Source: Bifidobacterium sp. ESL0732 (lineage in GTDB: Bacteria > Actinomycetota > Actinomycetes > Actinomycetales > Bifidobacteriaceae). From it: a stretch of 64,000 nucleotides of DNA. The stretch is taken from assembly GCF_029395535.1 (NCBI RefSeq), contig NZ_CP113920.1, forward strand, positions 1,612,001 to 1,676,000, given 5' to 3'. Under the pieces are notes generated by a model that was not told the origin of the DNA, ran no database searches, and worked only from the letters and a program-made list of their open reading frames with translations. The translations under genes were made by a program, and so were the position numbers. Below are positions 9,301-17,424 of this stretch, one piece after another (position 1 is the stretch's first letter; each line of letters opens with the position of its first letter).

Positions 9301-10099
9301 CCTTGACTTTCGCCAAATCGCGCTGCGCGGTTTCCAGTTCTCGGCGCACGTCTCCCAAGTCGTTGCGTAGTTTGGCGCGACTTTCCATGGATTTCTGGGC
9401 ATCTTCGGCGAAAATCCTCGATTGCGCATCACGCAAGGAAATCTGGATGCTGGCTGCACGCCGCGAAATCTTGGCCTGCCGTCCCAGCGGTCCCAGCTGC
9501 CGGCGAATCTCGTGCAGCAGATCGTCGGTGCGTGCAAGGTTCGCCTCGGTGTTCTTGAGCTTGCGTATCGCGCGTTCCTTGCGTTTGCGATGCTTCAGGA
9601 TGCCAGCGGCCTCTTCGATAAACGCGCGGTGACCAGCGGGGTCGGCCTTCAGAATCTCGTCAAGCCGACCCTGACCGACGATGACGTGCATCTGCTGGCC
9701 CAAACCAGTGTCGCTCAACAGTTCTTGTATATCGAGAAGTCTGCAAGGTGAACCGTTGATGGCGTATTCGCTGCCGCCGTTGCGATAGATGGTGCGGCTG
9801 ATGGTGACTTCCGTGTAATCGATATCAAGCGTGCCATCGGTGTTGTCGATGGTCAGACTCACCTGCGCGCGCCCGAGCGGCGGGCGGGAGGATGTGCCTG
9901 CGAAAATGACGTCTTCCATCGAGGTGCCACGCAAATTTTTGACACCCTGCTCCCCCATCACCCATGTCAGCGCGTCGACGATGTTGGACTTGCCAGAACC
10001 GTTCGGGCCGACCACAGCCGTGATACCCGGCTCAAAGCGCAAAGTGGTTGCGGAAGCAAAGGACTTGAATCCCCTGAGCGTCAGTTCCTTCAGATACAT
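6398..10099 (-). CDS. smc: SMC chromosome segregation ATPase
   Basis: This 1233-residue protein is the structural maintenance of chromosomes ATPase, the core of the SMC-ScpAB condensin that organises and segregates the chromosome. Walker A GPNGSGKS lies at residues 31-38, the ABC signature LSGGERS at 1140-1146 and Walker B FYVMDE with the catalytic Glu at 1164-1169. Two long coiled-coil arms flank a hinge at about 500-660. An acidic insertion rich in Asp, Asn and Ser interrupts the C-terminal arm shortly before the head. An AGAGGAAG site precedes the ATG. folC lies upstream on the same strand, separated by a tandem hairpin repeat. Confidence 0.97.
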   Translation of the reverse strand: MYLKELTLRGFKSFASATTLRFEPGITAVVGPNGSGKSNIVDALTWVMGEQGVKNLRGTSMEDVIFAGTSSRPPLGRAQVSLTIDNTDGTLDIDYTEVTISRTIYRNGGSEYAINGSPCRLLDIQELLSDTGLGQQMHVIVGQGRLDEILKADPAGHRAFIEEAAGILKHRKRKERAIRKLKNTEANLARTDDLLHEIRRQLGPLGRQAKISRRAASIQISLRDAQSRIFAEDAQKSMESRAKLRNDLGDVRRELETAQRDLAKVKVHIEQVEALSSESSPAMEKINETWHELSSIEERFRSLASLADERARSLAGQMITNFGEDPDILESRAKELDEQAEAQKKSVSDMRIAYDKATESRAGNEKQLAAARQTLTELRKAAQEHTSKVANLRELKTREESAIELAQSRAKDFNGQRESIAKQRNDATAQRDAFETETQNAGEEDSAADLEAAKTAMQQRQEELDALQEQLRATTAKVTALKAKADALNETLESRNASGELEQDNTVAALGRLADFIHVEDGWEEAIAHALDQFASAIVVPGKSNMVEALRRASEGKLGQAVVLHPLEEGAVDNAEAGNGNGKDSRYPVRCASTLVSVNDSAKDADFAENVVRAVRLLLDDVAAVPDMDTALEAVEDKQRRFSQAVTKAGEVVNAVGAIGGSSRSQSDLSLAARRDKAMAEAKKLQGKADAIHPKIEAATQARDKARLEVDRQSQQRIQAKVKADQARKNLKNVEERVKQLTKQLSGLDEKIKQTDDDRQTHQLKLEDLAQALETAEHSDTDNEDFDDLDKRVHELETSLDKAREQEVSAKIVWNDANRKADSLVRQAGLLHDQASEAVARRTKIKALNEKREHQQAHDRQIAADARGMAALVSAELKTVVAKRDELSKAASSHDAELKQLRARRDEAEPKVAALQQREHELDVNRERLAAQYGQIEQKVSDTLGLDLEALVDEYGPDKLVPVLDDEGHPIPLANSDDEIDNQRDSGEETSDADGYNDSNQDAPIDADHYQMVPYVRAEQQKRLQKAERDLKALGKINPLAAEEFDALETRNQYLNDQRNDVAKSRDDLLKLIQDLDRTMIEVFKNAFDDTAAAFEKVFATLFPGGKGRLRLENPDDLLTTGVIVEASPAGKRVKQLSLLSGGERSLTALALLFAIFTARPSPFYVMDEVEAALDDINLTRLINAFNDLRKHAQLIIITHQQRTMAIADALYGVTMRSDGVTAVVSQKLEHNS

Positions 10100-10219
10100 G
10101 GATTATTGACTTCCTCTGTTCTTTCCGCTTGCCCTTAAGCGTCCTTACATGGCGGTTCCGCTTTCTGTAGCTATCATACCGTCTGGGGCAACCCAACAAC
10201 CCAGTTGTTAATGCCAAGG

Positions 10220-10397
10220 CTGCGACGAAAAGCATAAAAATCGGCCCAAAAACATGCTTTTCGTCGCAGTAAATACGGGAACCTGTGGCAAAAGCACCAA
10301 ATCGAGCTTATTGGGGCGCTTTTCTCACTGGTTTGCAACTTTCTAAGGAGAAAAGCACCATTTTCGGGGGTAAAAAAGTGCTTTTCTTACGGGTTTA
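10220..10397. repeat. Three tandem hairpin units between folC and smc
   Basis: Three successive hairpins share a core of AAAAGCA and TGCTTTTC. The first has 16-bp perfect arms (10220-10235 and 10254-10269). The second pairs AAAAGCAC at 10290 with GCGCTTTTCT at 10316-10325. The third pairs AGAAAAGCAC at 10349-10358 with GTGCTTTTCT at 10378-10387. Units two and three are 61 bases apart, and each ends in a near-identical CTTTTCT-N-AC-N-GGTTT stretch. They lie downstream of folC and could act as terminators, but the tandem structure looks like a dispersed intergenic repeat. Confidence 0.7.
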
Positions 10398-10400
10398 GGA

Positions 10401-12044
10401 TTACTTGCCGCTTTTGCTGCTGTTGCCGCTGCCGTCACCATTGGCATGATGGCGCAGCTGCTCGGCGGTGGTACCTGGCTCGGGCTCGCCTTCGAACGGA
10501 ACCTGTTTGACGCCGAAATCGCCGAATGCGTCGCCGAAAACCTCGGAGACGATGTCTTCATCCTCGTTCTTGGAGTTCTCGGAATTGTCCTTATCGTTGG
10601 CATTCTCGCCATCGGTAGCCTTGCCGGACACACGCTGGACTTTGGGAAGCGCCAGTTCGGGATTCTTCTTTTCCATCAGCAGTGTCCGGGCGTCACCGGC
10701 AGTGACAAAACTGCCGCAAATGAGCACGCCGTGGCCATAGCCGACACCCAACTCGTCGTCGGCGTCCACCATGTTGACGGCCTCTTGGATGGCGTCAGGT
10801 AGGTTGTCGATGCGGGTAACGCGGTCGCGACCGAACACACCGACAGCAATCTTCTCCAACACCTCAGCGGGCATCACGCGGTCTCGCCACGAATTTTCGG
10901 TGACGATGATATGGCTCAGGATCGGCTCGAGAGTGCCAAGGTATTCCTCAACCTGTTTGTCCTTCATCATCGCGACCACGCCAACCAGCTGTTCGAAGTT
11001 GTAGTTTTCCTCGAGCGCCGCGCGCAAAGATTCGGCGGCGTTGACGTTGTGTCCACCGTCGACGATGATGGTCGGCGAAGTGCGTACCTGTTCGATGCGG
11101 CCGGGAATCTTCACTCCGCCCAGCGCTTCAGCCACCACGTCCTGCGTGAGCTGACCATTGACCGGTATGACAACCTCGGCGGCTGCGAGCGCCGCCAAGG
11201 CATTGTGCGCCTGATGCTCGCCGAACTTAGCGACGGGAATGTCCTCGTACGTACCGTTGGGCGTGCGAAACGTAACCAACTGGCCACCCACGGCAGGCTG
11301 GCGCGAAACGACTTCCATCTCCTCGCCGTCACGGATAAGCGTGGCATGCTCGGCCACCGCCACCTGCTCCAAAATGGGCATGACTTCGGCTTCATGCGGC
11401 TGCGCGCCGATGATCGCAGTGGATTCGTGTTTGATGATGCCGGCCTTCTCGGTGGCGATTTTCTCGACCGTGTCCCCCAGCCACTGCATGTGGTCCATAT
11501 CGACCGGGCCGATGACCGCGGCGTCACCGTTGAGCGCATTGGTGGCGTCCCAACGCCCTCCCATGCCGACTTCGAAAATGGCGACATCGACAGGCGCGTC
11601 GGCGAACTTCCAGACGGCCATTGCCGTCAGGATCTCGAAATAGCTCATCGGCGCCTTGCCGTCGGCCTCCATCTTGTGGTCGACCAGCGCGACGAAGTCC
11701 TTAATCTGCATCCACGTATCGATGAAATCATCGTCGGAAAGCTGTTGGCCGTCCACGGCGATGCGTTCGTTAATCTTCTGCAGGTGCGGCGAAGTATAAA
11801 GGCCGGTACGCATGCCGTAGGCGCGGCAAATGGCCTCGGCCATGCGGGCGGTGGAGCCCTTGCCGTTCGTGCCGGTGATGTGGATGATACGGAACGTGTC
11901 TTCCGGATGTCCGAGCAGGTCAAGCATCAGGTCCATGACCTCGAGGTCGTGCCCCAGTTCCTCGTGCGTGGTGCGCCGGGACATGATCTCGCGCTCGACC
12001 TCGCGAATGGTGACCCCGTTGGTTTTCGGATGCTCGAATGACAT
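10401..12044 (-). CDS. folC: FolC, folylpolyglutamate synthase / dihydrofolate synthase
   Basis: This 547-residue Mur-ligase-family enzyme adds glutamate to dihydropteroate and/or folates. The ATP loop GTNGKGS lies at residues 58-64 and is followed by HLQKINERIAVDG and a VGMGGRWDATN motif typical of FolC. The C-terminal ligase domain contains VDGGHNVNA. After the fold ends (about 465), roughly 80 residues form an acidic, Asn/Asp/Glu/Ser-rich tail, so the protein is clearly longer than the usual 420-450 residues. The start (ATG after CGAGGTC) gives an N-terminus normal for the family. smc lies downstream on the same strand. Confidence 0.93.
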   Translation of the reverse strand: MSFEHPKTNGVTIREVEREIMSRRTTHEELGHDLEVMDLMLDLLGHPEDTFRIIHITGTNGKGSTARMAEAICRAYGMRTGLYTSPHLQKINERIAVDGQQLSDDDFIDTWMQIKDFVALVDHKMEADGKAPMSYFEILTAMAVWKFADAPVDVAIFEVGMGGRWDATNALNGDAAVIGPVDMDHMQWLGDTVEKIATEKAGIIKHESTAIIGAQPHEAEVMPILEQVAVAEHATLIRDGEEMEVVSRQPAVGGQLVTFRTPNGTYEDIPVAKFGEHQAHNALAALAAAEVVIPVNGQLTQDVVAEALGGVKIPGRIEQVRTSPTIIVDGGHNVNAAESLRAALEENYNFEQLVGVVAMMKDKQVEEYLGTLEPILSHIIVTENSWRDRVMPAEVLEKIAVGVFGRDRVTRIDNLPDAIQEAVNMVDADDELGVGYGHGVLICGSFVTAGDARTLLMEKKNPELALPKVQRVSGKATDGENANDKDNSENSKNEDEDIVSEVFGDAFGDFGVKQVPFEGEPEPGTTAEQLRHHANGDGSGNSSKSGK

Positions 12045-12398
12045 AAGACCTCGTTTTAGCTTGATACCCTTGAAAAACAGACATCATCATTCTATGAAAC
12101 AGCCCCGAAAGCGCTAAGCCGTACGACGAATACAGCAGACATCAGCAATAGCTCCACGCTCAATATTGACCCATGAACCCTAAATGGAAACTATCAATCA
12201 ATCATTCGGAACCAAAACTCAATAAACTGACATCGACAAGGCCATGACAAATCTAACAGGTTATGGACAAACAATCATCACACAATGAACTCCCTGATAA
12301 TAATCTCTAAAATAAGTTGAACTTGTTTGCGAATACTGCTATGTTGAGCTTAACCCGTACAGCGAAGTCCACGGTTTCTATACATCATAAATCTTAGT
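12045..12398. other. AT-rich intergenic region upstream of the small membrane protein
   Basis: About 350 AT-rich bases lie between the divergent folC gene and the small membrane protein gene. Apart from the promoter at 12317-12345 I see no gene or structured RNA. Base composition shifts sharply towards AT here and stays so until about 13560. Confidence 0.5.
12317..12345 (+). promoter_or_regulatory. Candidate sigma-A promoter for the small membrane/secreted protein pair
   Basis: A -35 like TTGAAC (12317-12322) and a -10 like TATGTT (12340-12345) are 17 bases apart. This would start transcription near 12352, about 45 bases before the first open frame. Confidence 0.5.
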
Positions 12399-12647
12399 TT
12401 GAAAGGTAAAATCATTCATTCATTAATTTCCATACGAACCCTAAACCTTCTTCTAACGCTTGTACAGTGGCTCCTTTTTATACTGATTATCATTTTCGGA
12501 GCCCTGTACACCTATCAAGGTTATCTGGATTCACTGGCACATCCCGAAGTGAGCGCTCCACGTTACCTTGTCCTACTCAGATTCGTTATTTTCTGCATCA
12601 TTGCAGTAGTGGCAGTCACAGCACTACAAATTATTAAAAAAACGTAA
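12399..12647 (+). CDS. Small two-helix membrane protein of unknown function
   Basis: This 82-residue protein has two hydrophobic helices (about 17-40 and 57-78) joined by a short polar loop and ends in KKT. I do not recognise the family. The reading frame opens with TTG at 12399 without an upstream Shine-Dalgarno; GAAAGG lies just inside the frame, so the true start may be a rare codon slightly downstream. Its stop overlaps the ribosome binding site (TAAGGA) of the following secreted-protein gene, so the two are probably translationally coupled. A role as membrane partner, anchor or immunity protein for the secreted protein is a guess from position only. Confidence 0.55.
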   Translation: MKGKIIHSLISIRTLNLLLTLVQWLLFILIIIFGALYTYQGYLDSLAHPEVSAPRYLVLLRFVIFCIIAVVAVTALQIIKKT

Positions 12648-12656
12648 GGACACATC

Positions 12657-13469
12657 ATGCTTAAAACACAAACGATAAAAAACTATTCATTGCGGCTTTA
12701 ACGATTTCGCTTATCCCAACCTTCACAGGCTTCCTAGCTCTACCTGCAAATGCTTCAGAACCTCAAAGCTCTTCAACAAATCAAGCACAAACAAGCTTTC
12801 CCGCGGGAACAACTTTACAAGATCTTCGTTCTGCCGAAGATGAAATACCACTCAATATCACTTCGCTGCCCAAAAGGGAAAAGCTTAATCCTACCGATGT
12901 CCAATCAAAAGCAATAGCTGTAGCAGATCTTCGCATATATGCATCAGCAGGAAGTTCATCATCAAGTTCGTCACCTGTAGATCTCGGCCATTCTTGGATT
13001 TCCATTACTAATTTTGGAGGGAATCTCCATCTTCCGGGAATTACTGTGGGAGGCGGTAAAACAATCAGTATAGGAACCTGGGGGGAATAAAGACGAGCAT
13101 ACAGGCCTATGGTACGATCTCGAGGGCAAATACTCTCAGCAGGGCTCCTATTCGGATTCTGCTTCTATTCGCGTACCTCTACGTCAACAGGATCTTGATA
13201 TTGTAATGAGGAATATCAAACAAAACGACAAATGGAGCCTGACAACGAATTGTGCTTCTTTCTCATCGGCAATATGGAACTCTGTAAATATATCTGATTT
13301 ACAGGTTACTGCAGGATGGCCGAATAATCCATATGCAGTTAAACGCAGTATCGAAAGCATCAACAAGCCTCCACATGCTTCATATCTCATGTTCCAGAGA
13401 GGAGCTAGGGTACCCTTTGATTATCCTATCTATTACGGATACCCACCAGTCCGCAGCCATTCGGAATAG
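12657..13469 (+). pseudogene. Secreted papain-fold-like protein interrupted by two homopolymer frameshifts
   Basis: An ATG at 12657 with an AAGGA site opens a frame that stops after 14 codons. Adding one A to the A6 run at 12677-12682 restores a clean signal peptide (KK, then hydrophobic residues, then an ANA/S cleavage site) and an open frame to 13090. Removing one G from the G6 run at 13080-13085 then continues the frame to 13469, giving about 270 residues. The mature part has a Ser-rich linker, then LGHSWISI, GTWGNK, WYDLEG and NCASFSSAIWN. The spaced GHSW and NCxSF motifs resemble the His and Cys of circularly permuted NlpC/P60-like papain-fold hydrolases; this is my inference. It may be a pseudogene, a phase-variable gene or a sequencing artefact. 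Confidence 0.65.
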
Positions 13470-13561
13470 GATATTCATTGTAGCCACTGAATAGTTTGCC
13501 CCGTCGCGAAAGCTTATTAGGATGAAAATAAGTATCAAATTTCATCCTAATAGGGGCAGCA

Positions 13562-15160
13562 ATGGCAGACGTCATCACAGCAAACGACAAGGAATACGAG
13601 GCAGCGGAAATGGCACAGGCACCGGGAGCGGACCAACCGATGGAAGACAGGACCAATAATCGCACGTTGCGGCCCACCACGTCCAAGAAATTCGCGGAAT
13701 TCATGAAGACCGGCTGGGACAACCAGGAACCGGATATCGAGCCGCTGGAATCCAGCAAGTTCATTCCCGCGCGCCTTGAGGCGCTGGGCAAACGCTTCCC
13801 CGGCGAGCGCATCGTCATTCCCGCGGGCACACCCAAGGTGCGCAACAACGATGACGACTACGCGTTCCGTCCCAACACCGAGTTTTCGTATTACACTGGG
13901 CTTGGGCAGGATTACGAGGCCGGAGCGGTGCTCGTGCTGAACCCGGTCGATCCGGAAAGCCCCGAGGCCAAGGCCGGCAAGACGCATACGCCAGAATTGT
14001 TCGTCGCCCCTCGCGCCGACAACAGCACCGAAGCCTATTATGTCGATGCCCATTATGGCGAATACTGGGTCGGCCCACGTGCTGGTTTGAAGGAACTCAA
14101 TGCGATGACCGGCATCGCCACCCACGATATCGCGCAATTGCCGGATGCCTTGGGCAAGGATGTCGGCGCTGAAGCCGGGGCCGTACGCATGCGCGTGGTT
14201 CGCTTGGCCGACCCGGAAATGACCGCCGAAGTCGAGAACGTGCGCGAAGCCAATGGCTTCCCCGACCCAGCCGCCAACGAGAAGGCCGATGACGAGCTGC
14301 AGGAGTTCGCCTCGACGGCCCGCATGATTAAGGACTCCTACGAGGTCGGCGAGATCCGCAAGGCTGTGGCCGCCACCAAGGACGGTTTCGACCGCATCCT
14401 GACCCGCCTGCCCGAAGCCGTCGGTAAGCCGCGCAGCGAGCGCATGCTGGAGGGTGAGTTCAATGCGGTTTCTCGCGAGGAGGGCAATACCGTCGGCTAT
14501 GACACCATCATTGCCTCCGGCGAGCACGCGCCCATTCTGCACTGGATGCGCAACACCGGCGTCGTCGGGCACGGCGAGATGCTCCTGATCGACGCTGGCA
14601 TCGAGGTCGACAGCCTCTACACCGCCGACATCACCCGCACCTTCCCGGTGGACGGCAAGTTCACCCCGCTGCAGAAGAAGATCTACCAGGCCGTGCTCGA
14701 TAGCCAGCAGGCCGGTTTCGAGGCCGCCAAGCCGGGCGCTACCTATTCCGACATCCACCACGCCTGTATGCGTGTCATCGCGCAGAAGCTGCACGACTGG
14801 GGCATCCTGAAGGTAGACGTGGAGGAATCGCTCTCCCCTGAAGGCCAGCAGCACCGCCGTTGGCTCGCCTGCGGCGTCGCCCACCACCTCGGCCTGGACG
14901 TGCACGACTGCGCACAAGCACGTTATGAGTCCTATCAGGGCGCGAAAATCACGCCGGGCATGGTCTTCACCATCGAGCCTGGCCTCTACTTCGCCAAGAA
15001 CGATCTGCTGATTCCGGCCGAGATGCGCGGCATCGGCGTGCGCATCGAAGACGACGTGCTGATGACCGAAAACGGCCCCGAATGGATCTCGAAGGATATC
15101 CCCAAGCAGATCGACGACGTAGAAGAGTGGATGGCGCAGCGCGCAGCAGCCAGAAAATGA
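13562..15160 (+). CDS. pepP: Xaa-Pro aminopeptidase (aminopeptidase P, M24 family)
   Basis: This 532-residue cytoplasmic metallopeptidase removes N-terminal residues preceding proline. The creatinase-type N-terminal domain (about 60-230) contains FRPNTEFSYYTGL. The pita-bread catalytic domain follows, with its metal ligands visible in order: Asp in DAGIEV, Asp in TADITRTFP, His in HHLGLDVHD, Glu in TIEPGLYF and Glu in GVRIEDD. The first about 45 residues are a variable extension. The gene starts an apparent monocistron after the AT-rich pocket and nearly touches the convergent acetyltransferase gene, with seven bases between the stops. Confidence 0.95.
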   Translation: MADVITANDKEYEAAEMAQAPGADQPMEDRTNNRTLRPTTSKKFAEFMKTGWDNQEPDIEPLESSKFIPARLEALGKRFPGERIVIPAGTPKVRNNDDDYAFRPNTEFSYYTGLGQDYEAGAVLVLNPVDPESPEAKAGKTHTPELFVAPRADNSTEAYYVDAHYGEYWVGPRAGLKELNAMTGIATHDIAQLPDALGKDVGAEAGAVRMRVVRLADPEMTAEVENVREANGFPDPAANEKADDELQEFASTARMIKDSYEVGEIRKAVAATKDGFDRILTRLPEAVGKPRSERMLEGEFNAVSREEGNTVGYDTIIASGEHAPILHWMRNTGVVGHGEMLLIDAGIEVDSLYTADITRTFPVDGKFTPLQKKIYQAVLDSQQAGFEAAKPGATYSDIHHACMRVIAQKLHDWGILKVDVEESLSPEGQQHRRWLACGVAHHLGLDVHDCAQARYESYQGAKITPGMVFTIEPGLYFAKNDLLIPAEMRGIGVRIEDDVLMTENGPEWISKDIPKQIDDVEEWMAQRAAARK

Positions 15161-15167
15161 GCTAGCA

Positions 15168-15812
15168 TCAGCTATTTCTTAGCTGATGTTCTTCCTCAAG
15201 GTCGGCGGGATCGATGGGACGACCGTGGTTGTAGGTGGTCATATCCCGCTCGCCGACCTTGCGTAATACGCGACAGGGATTGCCTACCGCCACCACACGG
15301 TCGGGAATGTCTTTGGTGACCACGCTGCCAGCACCGATGGTCGTCCCGGAGCCTATGGACACGCCAGGGCAGATCGTCACGCTAGCTCCGATCCAGCAAT
15401 CATCGCCGATCGTCACCGGTGAAGTGTACATGTATTCGCGCATGTCGGGATTGATGGGGTGGCTCACAGTGGCGATGGTGACGTTCGGCCCGCACATTAG
15501 GCCCTTGCCGATTTTGAGCTTGCCGTCATCGATGAAGGTACATCCGACATTGATATAGGCGCCTTCACCAATCGAAATGTGGCTGCCGTAGGCAAAGCTG
15601 AACGGTGGTTCAATCCAGAATGTCGCGGCTTGAGCCTCATCGATGTGAAAAATCTTCGCCATCAACTTCACGCGCCGTTCGGTGTCCGCCGGCTCGCTGG
15701 CGTTGAATTCGCGCATTAGCCGCTTTGCCGCAAGCCGCTCTTCGGGCAGTCCCTCGCACTCGTCGGTGAACAGCAAACCTTGCTCCATACGCTCATGCAT
15801 GGTTCTCATCAT
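15168..15812 (-). CDS. Sugar O-acetyltransferase (maltose/galactoside acetyltransferase family)
   Basis: This 214-residue hexapeptide-repeat acetyltransferase should transfer acetyl from acetyl-CoA to a sugar hydroxyl. The N-terminal Maa-type helical domain (MAKIFHIDEAQ, FWIEPPFSFAYG) is followed by left-handed beta-helix repeats such as IGEGAYINVGC and IGDDCWIGASVTICPG, with the catalytic His in TVSHPI. The ATG at 15812 is favoured because AAGGAG lies five bases upstream. It is encoded downstream of, and on the same strand as, the MATE transporter gene. The specific sugar cannot be read from the sequence. Confidence 0.9.
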   Translation of the reverse strand: MMRTMHERMEQGLLFTDECEGLPEERLAAKRLMREFNASEPADTERRVKLMAKIFHIDEAQAATFWIEPPFSFAYGSHISIGEGAYINVGCTFIDDGKLKIGKGLMCGPNVTIATVSHPINPDMREYMYTSPVTIGDDCWIGASVTICPGVSIGSGTTIGAGSVVTKDIPDRVVAVGNPCRVLRKVGERDMTTYNHGRPIDPADLEEEHQLRNS

Positions 15813-15865
15813 CAATACTCCTTGGCTTGATACGGCATTGTATTATTCCAAGACTATCCCTTGTA

Positions 15866-17293
15866 TTAGTTATTATCGCTTTTGGTGGTCACGTTTTTCA
15901 GCCAGCGATAGCGGCGATAGTGGATGAATACGGCAGGAAGCTTGATGATTTCGTCGATATTGAGCAACACGTATACCACCAGAACCGGCAATTTGAAGAC
16001 GAACGCGGCCAATGACCCGAGCGGGATGACAATCACCCACATCGTCACCGAATCGCACAGAAGACCAAACTTGGTATCCCCGCCTGCCGGGAAAATGCCG
16101 TTGATTGTGGTGACATTGATGGATTTGCCGATCACATAATACGAGCAAACGACCAGCATGACGGAAAGATACTTTGTAGCCCGAGGAGACAATCCCACAA
16201 AACGAAGCAACAATGGACGTAATGCAAGAATCACCAGACCGGTAATGGCACCAGACAGTATGGCGAATTTCACAAGCTCGCGGCCAGTACGTTTGGCCTT
16301 TGCAAACTCATTGCGGCCGAGCATGTTGCCGACGATCACGTTCCCGGCATTGCCCAACCCAAGACAACCGCATACCAACAGATCCTTGACCATGTTGGCT
16401 ATGGCGTTGGCCGCGACCGCGTCACCGTCGAGATGACCCATGATGACGGTGTACATGCTGAAACCGCCGCCCCAGACGATTTGATTGCCCAATAGAGGCA
16501 GGCAGTAGTGCCAGAAATCGCGCTGCAGCCGCGGTTCGCTACGTACGATGTTTTTGAGCCCGAAACAATGGGCCCAGCCATGAACACAAAGGATCAACAT
16601 CAATCCCAAACAAATCAGCACTTGAGATGCCAGATTCGAGACGGCCGCACCCAGGACACCCATGCGAGGCACCCCGAACCAGCCGTAAATCAGCACCACG
16701 TTCAGTATAAGATGCACCAGAAGCCCAGCGAAGCTGACCCAAGTACCTTGGGCCACCAGTCCGGTGTTCCTCATCAGGCACAACAACACCTGGGAGGCAG
16801 CAAGGAAGAAATACGACGGCGCGGAAATCCGCAGATATTCGGCACCCGCAGGAATCAAGGATGGGTCATTGGTCATGAACCGCATCAACGCGTCCGGCAT
16901 CGCAATCAACAGCAAGAAAAATACCAACGAAATAAGAAGAACGTAACGCATGACGAACGCTGCGACTTTGGAAACCGCTTCCCTGTCTTTGATGCCCCAA
17001 TACTGCGCAATCAACGTGCTCATGGCCACCGTAAGAGCCGTTAGAAAGAGAGAAAAGACGAACTGGAATTGCGTGGCGAGGGAAACGCCCGCCAGTTCAT
17101 TCTGGCCAATGCCGGTCATCATCAGCGAATCTGCGCAGGAGGAAAGCGCGACCATAAACTGTTGCGCCGCCATAGGAAGTGCAAGCGGCGCAATCAGTCG
17201 GAGGAACGACGAACGCGAAGAATCCTCAATAATTTGACCGGTTTCTCCCTCTTTAACACCAAGGGAGGAGGATTCTTCGGCTTCTTTCGTCAT
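15866..17293 (-). CDS. MATE family efflux transporter
   Basis: This 475-residue integral membrane protein has about twelve hydrophobic helices arranged as two homologous halves, typical of multidrug and toxic compound extrusion transporters. Family-like segments include LPMAAQQFMVALSSCADS in helix 1 and PLLGNQIVWGGGFSMYTVIMG in the second half. These transporters export drugs or metabolites using a Na+ or H+ gradient. The cytoplasmic N-terminus of about 30 residues is polar and Ser/Glu-rich. No good ribosome binding site precedes the ATG. A divergently transcribed AraC-family gene shares its 131-base promoter region and is the probable regulator. Confidence 0.92.
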   Translation of the reverse strand: MTKEAEESSSLGVKEGETGQIIEDSSRSSFLRLIAPLALPMAAQQFMVALSSCADSLMMTGIGQNELAGVSLATQFQFVFSLFLTALTVAMSTLIAQYWGIKDREAVSKVAAFVMRYVLLISLVFFLLLIAMPDALMRFMTNDPSLIPAGAEYLRISAPSYFFLAASQVLLCLMRNTGLVAQGTWVSFAGLLVHLILNVVLIYGWFGVPRMGVLGAAVSNLASQVLICLGLMLILCVHGWAHCFGLKNIVRSEPRLQRDFWHYCLPLLGNQIVWGGGFSMYTVIMGHLDGDAVAANAIANMVKDLLVCGCLGLGNAGNVIVGNMLGRNEFAKAKRTGRELVKFAILSGAITGLVILALRPLLLRFVGLSPRATKYLSVMLVVCSYYVIGKSINVTTINGIFPAGGDTKFGLLCDSVTMWVIVIPLGSLAAFVFKLPVLVVYVLLNIDEIIKLPAVFIHYRRYRWLKNVTTKSDNN

Positions 17294-17424
17294 GAAGCAA
17301 GTATATTAATATAATCTTCCACACACAGAACAAAAAATGCAATAATATACCTTGAAACTATAAATATATGCCATAGCTTGCGATAATCTTATATACGACG
17401 ACGAAACAATCAAAAGAGGTCGGA

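Noticed and set aside
10220-10397. Possible CRISPR array
   Set aside because: The units are internally palindromic with diverged cores and only two or three copies; there are no unique spacers and no cas genes.
12657-13469. Lactococcin-972-like bacteriocin with an immunity protein
   Set aside because: Gly/Trp motifs and the small membrane partner suggested it, but the repaired protein is about 270 residues and its GHSW/NCxSF motifs fit a papain-like fold better.
12657-13469. Programmed ribosomal frameshifting at both homopolymers
   Set aside because: The two shifts go in opposite directions, and neither site shows a canonical slippery heptamer with a downstream structure that I could identify; indels are simpler.
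13547-14917. Long open frame antisense to the aminopeptidase P gene
   Set aside because: It mirrors the GC-rich codon pattern of pepP, has no ribosome binding site and encodes no recognisable domain; similar antisense frames lie over nagA, folC, ROK and other genes.
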